DNA of 64,000 nt from Liolophura sinensis (Eukaryota; Mollusca; Polyplacophora; Chitonida; Chitonidae), in NCBI RefSeq assembly GCF_032854445.1, contig NC_088300.1, positions 80,083,084-80,147,083 on the forward strand. Direction: 5' to 3'. Numbering within the stretch: position 1 is the first letter of the stretch; each line of letters starts with the position of its first letter. Made by a program: the position numbers and the translations under genes. This document shows, piece after piece, positions 24,209 to 35,998 of this stretch. A model generated the notes under the pieces. It saw only the letters and a list, made by a program, of their open reading frames with translations, did not search any database and was not told the DNA's origin.

Positions 24209-24870
24209 TGATCATATAGTGACCTGAAGACAGTACATACATGTAGCTGTTTGCAGATGTGGGTGCTCATGCAGTCACTTATGGATATTGAGTCTTGAAA
24301 ACTAAGCTGTCTCCATTTGTTAGCTGGGAGACCAGCCTGGCAGTTATCATTGGAAGGCATCTGCTGGAGTGGGAGAGTTTTTTAGGTGCCATTTACCCAG
24401 TCAGTCAGTTGTAACTGTAGTGAGATCATCTGAGTTTGTTAGCTTATAGGGAGAGGTCAAAGGCTATTCTGATGTTGTCAGACTTGTGTTAACGGCTATA
24501 AACAGTGGTGCATGTATCCTTACACGTCTACATAACAGATGAATATGTCCCTCGTTGAAAAATGGTGCGAAAATGTGAAATCTTTGTGAAATTTGTACAC
24601 CATATATTTATTAAATTGATGCGGCTTTGTTAAAACAGTTAGTAACATGAAACTGTTGCTCGTGTTGATAAATTTCTTCAAGTAAACATATCACAAGTCT
24701 GTTTTATATACATATTGTAGGCCAGTAAATGTAAAACATTGTTCTTAATCCTGGTTACTGAAGTGTTTGGTTTTTCAGGGTTCTTTTATAAATATTGTTT
24801 ACATTATTATAGTGGTGTCAGCTGTACCATACTGGGGTGGCTTCATTGATGGTTGTAGGGTGTGTTGTAA
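24209..24870. other. spacer between arrays
   Basis: Single-copy AT-rich sequence with a TACATGTA octamer at 24238. No gene or element was recognised. Confidence 0.6.
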
Positions 24871-25345
24871 TGCATGGACGTAGGGGTGGGCATCATGCAG
24901 GGTGGGGCAATGCATGTGTGCAGGTGGGGCGTAGTGCATGTACGCAGGTGGGTTGTAGTGCATGTACGCAGGTGGGGCATAGTCCATGTATGTAGGTTGG
25001 GGCGTAGTGCATGTATGCGGGTGGGGCGTACATGTATGCAGGGGGGCATAGTGCATGTATGCAGGTGGGGCATGGTGCATGTATGCAGGACGGGGCATAG
25101 TGCATGTATGCAGGGTGGGGCATAGTGTATGTACGCAGGTGGGGCATAATGCATGTAAGCAGGGTGGGGCATAGTGTATGTATGCAGGGTGGGGCATAGT
25201 GCATGTATGCAGGTGGGGCAAAGTGCATGTATGCAGGGTGGGGCGTAGTGCATGTATGCAGGGTGGGGCTTAGTGAATGTATGCAGGGTGGGGCGTAGTG
25301 CATAGATGTAGGGGTGAGTACATGGATGTAGAAGGATTTGGGGGA
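24871..25345. repeat. minisatellite, 24-25-bp unit with G runs, about 19 copies
   Basis: The unit is about GTGGGGCATAGTGCATGTAT plus GCAG(G). Each unit has a run of four or five G on the plus strand and a 12-base alternating purine-pyrimidine stretch (GTGCATGTATGC). Length alternates between 24 and 25, so frames slip. Minus-strand frames up to 158 codons (proline- and histidine-rich) are repeat shadows. Confidence 0.93.
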
Positions 25346-25855
25346 AGGCGGGGCAGGGACCTCATTCATGTATGTCTAGTGCCCTTGGCAGTCCAGCATT
25401 AGACAGCACTGCAAGGAGATGATATGACTAAAATATAGTTGATCCCCATGTATTCAAGCAAGCATAAATTTGATTGCTATTACATTTGCGATCTGAATTA
25501 TTTTTGAGCATGATTTTGAAGATAAATCATTGAAGTAAATAAATATATTAACATATTGCTAACTGTCACTATTCTTATGGCCTATCAGTACTGAAAGTGC
25601 CTGTATGCCTGCTATTATGAATGAACACATTTCACATTTGTGTTCATGGTGAAGTGTGAGATAAGAAGTTAAGGACAGAGTAGGACACAGTAGTCCGCAG
25701 GGAGATGCTGATTTTATAATGGCTGGAGGGTTGTTCTGCATGGTTTTGAGCATGAATAGTGGGGATATTGGACTGAGACCTTATAACACAATGGAGTGGT
25801 AGGTCAGGCTCTCACATCATTTGTTCTTTCAGAGTAGTGTCATTTCTAATGAACA
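25346..25855. other. spacer between arrays
   Basis: About 500 bp of AT-rich single-copy sequence with no gene, element or array seen. Confidence 0.6.
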
Positions 25856-25856
25856 T

Positions 25857-25857
<1 letters not shown>

Positions 25858-25901
<44 letters not shown>

Positions 25902-25909
25902 TATATACA
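25858..25909. repeat. AT dinucleotide microsatellite
   Basis: A run of about 17 TA repeats, then an interrupted continuation (ATACATATATATATACATG). It is likely to be length-variable. Confidence 0.95.
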
Positions 25910-25972
25910 TGTGAACCATTCTGAAGCTTGAAATGCTCCCTTATGACATAAAGCACGTGATCTGACTATAGT

Positions 25973-26322
25973 AGAGTTTATGAAGTTCCCCTGTGACATG
26001 GTGCTCGTGAAGCTCTGTTGTGCTGCCTTCTGACTTGAAGATTGTGCAGCTCCCTTGTGACTTAGAGCTTATGAAGCTCCTTTGTGACTTAGAGCGTGTG
26101 AAGCTCCCTTGTGACTTAGAGCTTGTGAAGCTCCCTTGTGACTTAGAGCTTGTGAAGCTCCCTTTTGATTTAGAGCTAGTGATGCTCCTTTGTGACTTAG
26201 AGCTTGTGAAGCTCCCTTGTGACTTAGAGCTTGTGAAGCTCCATTGTGACTTAGAGCTTGTGAAGCTCCCTTTTGATCTAGAGCTAGTGATGCTCCCTTG
26301 TGATTTAGAGCTTGTAAATATT
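25973..26322. repeat. minisatellite, 27-bp unit, about 13 copies
   Basis: The unit is GAAGCTCCCTTGTGACTTAG plus AGCTTGT. Variants carry CCTTTTGATTTAG and GCTAGTGATGC. With a period of nine codons it is open on both strands (134 plus, 150 and 123 minus). It ends inside the start of the dispersed element at 26.32 kb. Confidence 0.95.
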
Positions 26323-26522
26323 TCAATGGTACGATGGTGGCAAGCATCACGGTGGAGAAACCCGGCAAAGCCTGGGAAAAAAACCATGACCATCTACAGG
26401 TTGCTGGCAGGCCTTTCCATGTAGCCAGAGAAGCCAGCATGAGCTGGACTTGTACTCACAGTGACTGCATTGGTGAAAGGCTTCTAGGTCACTGCACCAC
26501 AGAGCGCCTCCCACCACCCGTC
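26317..26522 (+). mobile_element. dispersed mollusc-type repeat, copy 4 (5'-truncated)
   Basis: It starts at AAATATTTCAATGGTACGAT, i.e. inside the 'GAATATTTCA' word, and lacks the TTTATTTATTTGATTGG leader. It continues through GGCAAGCATCACGGTGGAGA, CCATGACCATCTACAGGTTG, GAAGCCAGCATGAGCTGGAC and CTGCATTGGTGAAAGGCTTC, and ends in GAGCGCCTCCC. The missing 5' end coincides with the end of the 27-bp array. Confidence 0.78.
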
Positions 26523-29061
26523 CCCCACCATAAGTAAAAATGCTCCAAAGTGAATTATTTAGAATCTGTCATGTTATTGTTTTCTTCTTAATCTTTACAT
26601 TGTAATTATGTGGACATTGACAGTAAGGAAAACATTTAGAATTAATATTGTAGCTGATTTTTGTGTATAGTCATTTTGAAAACTATGAACCTGATTAACA
26701 CACCTATACATATAGGTCAGTTTATCGCTGTGTTGTTTAGGACACTGTCAGTCTTGTTACTGTGACCACATGAAGCCATTGGGATGGACGTGGAAGAAGC
26801 ATAAGAAAACAACCTGTTGTTTCTGGCACATGGCAGTAAATAACTCCTCTTAATGAGTGAGTTGCTATGATTGTTGTTTCATCTAAAGAATCAGCTAATT
26901 ATGGTTTGTGTGAAAATAGAATGGAATTAGTGGAGTTTGTACTCGTCCTTGGTGAGGAGAACGTCAGTTGTGCATTGGGAGACACCAGCTGTGTTGTCAG
27001 AGGAATGTTGTACAGCTATGACCAGCTCTGTTGTTGGATTAATGCTACATGTACATTAGGAAGATGGTGAGAGTAAGCTAGCTGACAGCCAGCCAGGATG
27101 GACAGTAGAATACATGAGTACACTGTGTGAGGTACAGATGCTCTGCGGAGCAAAACTTGTGCGGTAGTGACAGACTTCCTGTATGGCAGGACAGTGCTTC
27201 CCAGTGAATGTCGTAAACTGTGGTCCCCATGACAACTTCATTGGGGAGTTAATAAGGAGATGACCAGTGTGTAGTACTGAACAGGTAATGGCCACCTGTA
27301 AACTGGACACTGGTCAGTCTGACCCACTGACAAATCCAGCGAACCCTTACATGGTTTATCAACTGTGCACTGGGGCCTGCTGGTGCACAGAAAGGAGGTG
27401 TAAGACTTACTAAGGTAAAGCCTGGCATTTGTCCAAATTGTTCACTTTAAACTAATTGTATTTGGTGGGCTTACAAACAAGTGCTGCAGGTATACATGTG
27501 TTGTACATATACATGTACATCTGAGCCAGGAGCAAAGGTTTGTGTTATACATGTGTGGAAAATGTGCTCTGGTATTTGTGTGTTAAACTTCATACATGCT
27601 GGAGGTAAGAATTTTTATCAGGTTGTATTTGCTCTGTGCTATGTAATGCCCAGTGTATCTGCCCATAGACAAACTTGAGTGACTTGAGTATGTGTAATTT
27701 ACAAAGTTCTGCATCTTCTTTGTCCTTTGTTTTCATTTAAAATTGATAGGAAGCTGTCAGAAAGGTGAAAAAATATGCATGCATTCTCACAAAGTGAACT
27801 TCGTAACTGATTGTGCTTTTACTATGATAGAATTTTCCACCGTTTGGTAATCAGGGTGAAGAAAGAGAACTTTTGCAGGCTTAAGAGACTTTTTGCAGGT
27901 TCACTGTGGATGGAGAAGTGTGTCAATTATTAAGCTCTGATGATTTTGACCTTTAAATAGCTGACATTGTTGAAAATGACAGTGGAGCAAACCGGTGTGA
28001 AAAAAAACAAACAGCATTTGTTTCCTTTTTGCAACATATTTCCTGATGTCAAGTCAGTCAGGTACGAGGTTCAACAACCATAAGCTTATTACAAAGGAGA
28101 TGTACAAGGTCATTGCAGAGGAAAAGTCATGATAAGGTTTTAATAGCATGTTTTTGAGCTCGACTTTTGGTAATGTTATATACATGTAATATGTGAAGAT
28201 GGAGTCACATCAGCAGTCAGATTACATGTATGTTATTGAGTGCATGTACACTTCATGCACAGTACTATATGACTGGATGTGACATCAATTATTTCTGCAT
28301 TTCGCCCATATTTTCTGCTTTGGAATAATTGAGATTTTTAATATTAAGAATTCATGAGCGAAAATGTATATATCCAGAGCTATATCAGATGCATGTTTAG
28401 ATCAGAGAAAATTGAAGAAAATATATTGCTTCCACCAGAAATATTTTAAGTGACATATTGCCTCAGTCACTTATAGCTGCAGTCCCATATAGCTTATGAG
28501 GTGTTGCAATATGCTGTGGAACAGTGCAAGGTCAAAACATATGGCAGGTCACAACAAAGTAACAGTAGTGTGTTCTCATGAGGAGTGCACTCCTCATCAC
28601 ATTTACTGCCTCTGAATTTGCATGAATTCTGTAAATTTAACATTCATTATTCTTATTTATACATCAGAGAAAGACTTAAGACAAAACAGATAAACCATTT
28701 CAAGGTCACGGTATTAGAGTAGATGTCTTGGATTTTGCTTGCAACTTTCATCACCTTCAAATCCATCCAAGCTGCTTACTCATTCATTTCAGACTACATT
28801 TATACATGTGTAAACTAAGTAGTGGTATGTATCTGTATCTTACGCTCTCAATATGCAACACTGTATAGTATTTTGCTTTACCCTATAAACCTCACTGCAG
28901 CTCTATCATTATATGTTATTTAGTTTTCTTATGGAAGTTGAAAAACTTTGTGTAAAAGCATCAAGACCCAAGTTGAGATTGATTAGTTTTGATTCGTAAT
29001 AATGTGTTATGAAATATTAGTTTATTAGTCTGTCTGAAGCCTTTGTATATAATCACAAGGC
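26523..29061. other. long stretch without a supportable gene
   Basis: About 2.5 kb of AT-rich single-copy sequence. TACATGTA occurs at 27046, 27510, 28181 and 28223. Frames reach only 84 codons and none is recognisable. No array is present. Confidence 0.6.
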
Positions 29062-29366
29062 TGTCTATTGTGCAGATATCTGTTGTGCAGATGTCTGTTG
29101 TGCTGATGTCTGTTGTGCAGATGTCTGTTGTGCTGATGTCTGTTGTGCAGATGTCTGTTGTGCTGATGTCTGTTGTGCTGAAGTCTGTTGTGCAGATATC
29201 TGTTGTGCAAATGTCTGTTGTGCAGATATCTGTTGTGCTGATGTCTGTTGTGCTGATGTCTGTTGTGCAGATGTCTGTTGTGCTGATGTCTGTTGTGCGA
29301 ATGTCTGTTGTGCTGATGTCTGTTGTGCTGATGTCTATTGTGCTGATGTCTGTTGTGCAGATGTTT
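29062..29366. repeat. minisatellite, 15-bp unit, about 20 copies
   Basis: The unit is GATGTCTGTTGTGCA or GATGTCTGTTGTGCT. The five-codon period gives a 130-codon plus frame of MSVVL/MSVVQ repeats and an opposite-strand frame of HNRHQ/HNRHL type. There is no coding evidence beyond openness. Confidence 0.95.
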
Positions 29367-30267
29367 AATACTTATTCTTCAGATACTTGGTGTAATTTTC
29401 CCCTCCCCTGCACGTTTAGGTGTGTTTACAGTTAATAGTTCGTGTTTTGACCAGTAGTAATGAAAGTTCGGCTGAAGCCTGTGGAAATGAATAGCTCTAC
29501 ATGTGCTTAATGGACGCCTATTGATTTGTCTCGTGTGTGGAAGTTGACACTAAGTTGTTGACCACCTGCCTTGGCCCAGCCTCCCCAGATTATCTCCTTC
29601 TGCAGTAATGCACCAGAATGTCGGTCAGTTCAATTAGTCAACTAGAAACCACTACATCTCTCAGGGGGACACCAAGTGGATGACGTTTGACCGTTCTTAG
29701 GCATGAGGGTCACTCAAGGACCACCATGACACCCTGACTCAGACTATGGCTTTCACAATATTATAAATAATTCCCTTTAGTGACATGTTGATGATTTTCA
29801 TCCCTCTCACTACCCATGAGTTCATCAGTATCACTGTCCAGCCACATTTACGTGTACCCTCCTTTCCTATCTCTCCTTTGTCTATATTTAATGTTTAGTT
29901 AGCTCACGCCTTTATGTTACGGACAGTCTGTTTTGCTGACTGTTTCACCTCCTGCAGGGATACTCTGTAGTTTCCAAGGGTCAAAATGTTTGGTCAGTGA
30001 CTTATTTTTATGAGCTCAAAATAAAAATGATGACCGTAAATGGATTGAAGACAATCAGATAGATGACTTTGTGCATGTACCATGCAGACATTCATAATGT
30101 GAGAATGTTAAATTGTTGTTAGTTGTTTTTTATCCACTTTAATGTTGCTTTACAGTGATATAAATGGAAATCAATAAATTTTATTCCTTTATGTCCAATT
30201 GGATGATCTCGATTTTTGTCAAGATCACTCTGAAGAGCTGAAAATATAAAACATTTTGGCGCCGGTT
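29367..30267. other. spacer between arrays
   Basis: About 900 bp of single-copy sequence with no gene, SINE or array recognised. Confidence 0.6.
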
Positions 30268-31740
30268 TCATATAAGGGATACTGTCTGCTTAGCTCTCTG
30301 TTTGACATGATGAATACTGTCTGTTTAGCTCACTGTTTGACACGATGAATACTGTCTGTTTTGCTCACTGTTTGAGATGATGAATACTGTCTGTTTAGCT
30401 CTTTGTTTGACATGATGAATACTGTCTGTTTAGCTCACTGTTTGACACGATGAATACTGTCTGTTTAGCTCACTGTTTGACATGATGAATACTGTCTGGT
30501 CTGCTCACTGTTTGACACGATGAATACTGTCTGTTTAGCTCACTGTTTGACATGATGAATACTGCCTCTTTAGCTCACTGTTTGACATGATGAATACTGT
30601 CTGGTCTGCTCACTGCTTCACCTGATGAATACTGCCTGGTCTGCTCGCGGTTTTACTTCAGTCATACTGTGTGGCCTGCTCACGTTTTCACTTCACTCAT
30701 ACTGTATGGCCTTCTCACAGTTTCACATTAGAGATAGTGCCTGGCCTGCTCACGGTTTCACTTCAGTCATACTGTATGGTGTGCTCACGGTTGTACATCA
30801 GAGATAGTGTCTGGCCTGCTCAGGGTTTTTACTTCAGTCATACTGCCTGGTCTGTGCACTGTTTGGCACAGTAGAGGGACACTGGTCTGTTCACTGTTTG
30901 GCATAAGAGATACTGTCTGGTTTGTTCACTGTTTGACATGATTGAGGGATACTGTCTGGTCTGCTCACTGTTTGACATCAGGGATACTGTCTGGTCTATT
31001 CACTGTTTCACTTCAGTCATACTGTCTGAGCTGTTCACTGTTTGGCATGAGGGATACTGTCTGGTCTGCTCACTGTTTGACATCAGGGATACTGTATGGC
31101 CTGCTCATGATTTCACTTCATTCATGATGTCTGGTCTGTTCTCAGTTTGACATAATAGAGGGACACTGGTGTTTTCACTGTTTGGCATGATTGAGGGACA
31201 CTGTCTGGTCTGCCCACAGTTTCACTTCAGTCATATTGTCTGGTGTGTTCACTGTTTGGCATGATTGAGGAACACTGTCTGGTCTGCCTACTGTTTCACA
31301 TCAGGGATACTGTATGGCCTGCTCATGATTTCACTTCATTCATGATGTCTGGTTCGTTCTCAGTTTGACATAATTGAGGGACACTAGTGTTTTCACTGTT
31401 TGGCATGATTGAGGGACACTGTCTGGTCTATTTACTGTTTGGTTTGACTGAGGGACACTGTCTGGTGTGTTCACTGTTTGGCATGATTGAAGGCCACTGT
31501 CTGGTGTGTTCACTGTTTGGCATGATTGAGGGACACTGTCTGGTGTGTTCACTGTTTGGCATGATTGAGGGACACTGTCTGGCCTGTTCACTGTTTGGCA
31601 TGATTGAGGGACACTGTCTGGTCTATTCACTGTTTGGCATGATTGAGGGCCACTGTCTGGTGTGTTCACTGTTTGGTTTGACTGAGGGACACTGTCTGGT
31701 GTGTTCACTGTTTGGCATGATTGAGGGATACTGTTTGGTC
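30268..31740. repeat. minisatellite, 35- and 39-bp units, about 40 copies
   Basis: The left part has GAATACTGTCTGTTTAGCTC, ACTGTTTGACATGAT at 35 bp. The right part moves to GGGACACTGTCTGGTGTGTT, CACTGTTTGGCATGATTGA at 39 bp. Between them irregular units carry GCCTGCTCACGGTTTCAC. The 39-bp section is open on both strands (119 plus, 122 minus codons). It is the first block of a related family that continues after an insertion. Confidence 0.92.
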
Positions 31741-32091
31741 ATTTAAGTTAAATTTTATAAAAGGCTTGTAAAAGAATGGTTTAGAATGGTTTAGCCGAAG
31801 TTCACCAAACTTACACCATGCTTACACTTGGCATGAGGAAGAAGCCTATTGATTTTCAGTGACCTTGACCTTTTTCTTCAAGGCTATAGGGGCCATTTAA
31901 GTTAAATTTTATATTCCAGACTGCAACGGCAGTCTGAAATAAACAAAAAAGTTCTTATCCCAAAAGGTATTCTCCTGCTTCATGTTTCACAACTTATTAA
32001 ATGCCACTGGAAGAAGATCTACACATTATAACAAACTACTGTTAAGTTGACTCTATTCATTTATTTTAAGTGCGTTGCATGGTATTTTTTA
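31741..32091. mobile_element. 351-bp insertion splitting the 35-bp array
   Basis: Non-repetitive relative to the array. TTTGGTCA occurs at both edges (31734-31741 and 32092-32099), as a target-site duplication would. Inside, CATTTAAGTTAAATTTTATA occurs twice (31740-31759 and 31894-31913). The words GTTCACCAAACTTACACCAT, CCTATTGATTTTCAGTGACC and TTGACCTTT resemble a dispersed element I recall from bivalve genomes. An 8-bp stem (CAGACTGC / GCAGTCTG, 31917-31936) is also present. The class is unknown. Confidence 0.55.
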
Positions 32092-33475
32092 TTTGGTCAC
32101 TGTTTGACATGATTGAGGGATACTGTTGGGTTTGCTCAATGTTTCACATGATGGATACTTCCTGGTGTGCGCAGTGTTTCACATGATACTTCCTGGTCTG
32201 TTCACTGTTTCACATTTTGGATACTGCCTGGTGTACTCACTGTTTCACATCTTGGATACTGTCTGGTGAAGTCACTGTTTCACATCTTGGATACTGCCTG
32301 GTGTACTCACTGTTTCCCATCTTAGATACTGCCTGGTGCACTCACTGTTTCACATCTTGGATACTGCCTGGTGCACTCACTGTTTCACATATTGGATGCT
32401 GCCTGGTGAAGTCACTGTTTTACATCTTGGATACTGTCTGGTGTACTCACTGTTTCACATCTGGGATACTGCCTGGTGCACTCACTGTTTCACATCTTGG
32501 ATACTGCCTGGTGTACTCACTGTTTCACATATTGGATACTGTCTGGTGAAGTCACTGTTTCACATCTTGGATACTGTCTGGTGCACTCACTGTTTCACAT
32601 CTTGGATACTGTCTGGTATACTCACTGCATCACATCTTGGATACTGCCTGGTACACTCACTGTTTCACATCTTGGATACTGTCTGGTATACTCACTGTTT
32701 CACATCTTGGATACTGCTTGGTGCACTCACTGCATCACATCTTGGATACTGCCTGGTGTACTCACTGTTTCACATCTTGGATACTGTCTGGTGCATTCAC
32801 TGTTTCACATCTTGGATACTGCCTGGTGTACTCACTGTTTCACATCTTGGATACTGCCTGGTGTACTCACTGTTTCACATCTTGGATACTGTCTGGTGCA
32901 CTCACTGTTTCACATCTTGGATACTGCCTGGTGTACTCACTGTTTCACATCTTGGATACTGTCTGGTGCATTCACTGTTTCACATCTTGGATACTGCCTG
33001 GTGTACTCACTGTTTCACATCTTGGATACTGCCTGGTGTACTCACTGTTTCACATCTTGGATACTGTCTGGTGCACTCACTGTTTCACATCTTGGATACT
33101 GTCTGGTGCACTCACTGTTTCACATCTTGGATACTGTCTGGTGCACTCACTGTTTCACATCTTGGATACTGTCTGGTGCACTCACTGTTTCACATCTTGG
33201 ATACTGTCTGGTGCACTCACTGTTTCACATCTTGGATACTGTCTGGTGCACTCACTGTTTCACATCTTGGATACTGCCTGGTGCACTCACTGTTTCACAT
33301 CTTGGATACTGTCTGGTGTACTCACTGTTTCACATCTTGGATACTGCCTGGTGTACTCACTGTTTCACACCTAGGATACTGCCTGGTGTACTCACTGCAT
33401 CACATCTTGGATACTGCCTGGTGCACTCACTGTTTCACATCTTGGATACTGCCTGGTGCACTCATTGCTTCACAT
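32092..33475. repeat. minisatellite, 35-bp unit, about 39 copies, highly uniform
   Basis: The unit is CACATCTTGGATACTGCCTG plus GTGTACTCACTGTTT, with C/T and TA/CA variants only. It has no stop in any plus-strand frame, so very long frames run through (486, 333 and 245 codons in the three frames). The encoded peptide repeats every 35 residues because 35 is not a multiple of 3. Three long overlapping frames in the same bases, with no other gene signal, argue for a repeat artefact. Confidence 0.95.
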
Positions 33476-34712
33476 GATGTATATACTGTCTGTTCTGTTC
33501 ACTGTTTCATGTCATGGATACTGTGGTCTTCTCCCCAGCTGTTTCACCTCAGGGGTATTGTTCACTGTTTCACATGCACTGTTCACCATTTCTGGGATAC
33601 TGCCTGGACTGCTCACTCAGCTTGTTTGACATCAGGGGCATCATTTGACATCTGTTTTGCTGAGTATTTCACATCAGGAATACATTCTTGGACTGCTCAT
33701 GATTTCACATTCGGGATACTGCTTAGCCTGCTCATGGTTCCACATGCAGAATACTGCTTGGTGTGCTTATGGTTTCACATCTGGGATACAGTCTAGTCTG
33801 TTCGTGGTTTCACATTCGGGATATTGCCTGCTCTCTTCATAGTCTCACATCTGGGGTACTGCTTGGTCTGCTCATGTTTTCACATGTGGAATACTGTCTG
33901 CTCTGTTCATAGTTTGACATCGGGGGTACTGCTTGGTCTGCTCATGGTTTCACATGTGGGATACTGCCTGCTCTGTTCATAGTTTGACATCGGGGGTACT
34001 GCTTGATCTGCTCATGGTTTCACATGTGGGATACTGCCTGCTCTGTTCATAGTTTCACATCTGGGGTAATGCTTGGTCTGCTCATGGTTTCACATGTGGG
34101 ATACTGCCTGCTCTGTTCATCATTTGACATCTGGGGTAATGCTTGGTCTGCTCATGTTTCACATGTGGGATACTGCCTGCTCTGTTCATAGTTTCACATC
34201 TGGAGTACTGCTTGGTTTGCTCATGGTTTCACATGTGGGATACTGCCTGCTCTGTTCATAGTTTCACATCCGGGGTACCGCTTGGTCTGCTCATGGTTTC
34301 ACATGTGGGATACTGCCTGCTCTGTTCATAGTTTCACATCAGGGGTACCGCTTGGTCTGCGCATGGTTTCACATGTGGGATACTGTCTGCTCTGTTTATA
34401 GTTTGACATCGGGGGTACTGCTTGGTCTGCTCATGGTTTCACATGTGGGAGACTGCCTGCTCTGTTCATAGTTTCACATCGGGGGTACTGCTTGGCCTGC
34501 TCATGATTTCACATGTGGGATACTGCCTGCTCTGTTCATAGTTTGACATCGGGGGTACTGCTTGATCTGCTCATGGTTTCACATGTGGGATAGTGTCTGC
34601 TCTGTTCATAGTTTCACATCGGGGGTACTGCTTGATCTACTCATGGTTTCACATCCAGGATACTGCTTAGTCTGCTCATGGTTTCACATGTGGGATACTG
34701 TCTGCTCTGTTA
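33476..34712. repeat. minisatellite, 70-bp dimeric unit, about 16-17 copies
   Basis: It is the same family as the 35-bp array, but two variants alternate strictly: CATGGTTTCACATGTGGGAT with ACTGCCTGCTCTGTT, then CATAGTTTCACATCTGGGGT with ACTGCTTGGTCTGCT. The first ~400 bp is a diverged transition zone. Frames of 62 codons recur with the 70-bp period. Confidence 0.92.
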
Positions 34713-35164
34713 AGTTTTCCTCACCACTTCTTCATTAAAGCTTGACTGTCCCAAGCTTGAGCTGCTCAGGTTACACTCAGCAGATTAGAGATCTCAGTTT
34801 CCTTTCTGCTGGTGTAATCTCACCCTGAAGGATTAAGTGACCAAGGTCAGTCTATTAGGGTTACCAGGCGGACAGTCAATAGGCCTACATGTGTAGCTCT
34901 TACTAATGAAAATTGTCACATTTCTAAGTGTCAGTAATCTGCTTGAAACATCAAGCTAGCTGTTTTTGTAGAGTTAGCCCAGTGAAGCAGCAAATCATGT
35001 CTTCTCAGAACCTCCTCATGCAGCTTTTTACTCTCACAATTAATTCTTTTTCCTGTACCAATTTTCTTGTTAGCCAGATACTATTATATTTGGTGACAAA
35101 ACTTATCAAGGTTTAAGTGTGTAATCATCTAGTGGAAAATTCACTTGTACACGTACCTCTGGCG
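34713..35164. other. spacer between arrays
   Basis: About 450 bp of single-copy sequence. A short plus frame of 62 codons is not recognisable. Confidence 0.6.
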
Positions 35165-35738
35165 TTATTATGTAACTCTGACATTACAGTGGTGCTACAG
35201 TGTACCTCTGCTGTTACAGTAGACCACCAGTGTTACAATGAACCTCTAGTGTTACAATTCACCTCCAGTGTTCTGATGCATTTCTGGTTTACTATGCACC
35301 ACCTGTGTTACAGTTCACCTCCAGTATTCCAATGCATCTCTGGTTTACAATGCAGCTCCAGTGTTCCAATGCATTGCTGATTTTACAATCCATCTCCTTT
35401 GTCACAGTGCACCTTTTTTTTCACAATGCACCTCCTGTGTTACAATGCACCTCCTGTGTCACAAAGCATCTTCTTTGTCACATTGCACCTCCTGTGTTAC
35501 AGTGCCGTTCTAGTGGAACAGTGCATCTTGAGTGTTACAACTTTGCTCCATTGTTAGAATACAGATCTGATGTTAGAATACAGCTTCTTTGTTACAATAC
35601 AGCTCCATTTTTACAATAAAACTCCATTGTTGCAATACAGCTCTGTTGTTTCAATAAAGCTCTGATGATGTAGGCTTGGTTTTACACTTTAGCTCTTGTG
35701 GAACCATGTACCTCTTGTGTTACAATGCCAGTAATGTC
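35165..35738. repeat. degenerate minisatellite, about 19-bp unit, about 28 copies
   Basis: The unit is roughly TGCACCTCCTGTGTTACAA, with many substitutions (AGCTCCATTGTTACAATAC toward the right). Greater divergence than in the other arrays suggests an older array. Frames of 87-104 codons are shadows. Confidence 0.85.
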
Positions 35739-35794
35739 AACAGTGACATTAAAACCTAAACCAACCTGTTAAAACCAAATTCCAGGACTTTTGT

Positions 35795-35998
35795 ATTTAT
35801 TTATTTTTTTGATTGGTGTTCTATGCCGTAATCCAGAATATTTGACTTATATGACGGCGGCCAACATTATGGTGGAAGGAAATCTGGCAGAGCCCGGGGG
35901 AAACCCACGACCATCCGCAGGTTGCTGGAAGATCTTCCCACTTACAGCCTGAGAGGAGAGAGAGGAGAGACTCCTGGGTCATTGCGCTGTCAGAACTT
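35795..35998 (+). mobile_element. dispersed mollusc-type repeat, copy 5
   Basis: A TTTATTTATTTTTTTGATTG leader, then TTCTATGCCGTAATCCAGAA, TATGACGGCGGCCAACATTA, GCAGAGCCCGGGGGAAACCC and ACGACCATCCGCAGGTTGCT. It keeps a CpG-containing stretch (GACGGCGGCC, GCCCGGGGG), so it may be a younger copy. A GAGAGGAGAGAGAGGAGAGA microsatellite-like slip is present near 35952. Confidence 0.8.

Noticed and set aside
32336-33796. A 486-codon gene
   Set aside because: The frame lies almost wholly in a 35-bp DNA repeat, two other frames in the same bases are also long, and the peptide repeats exactly with the DNA period.
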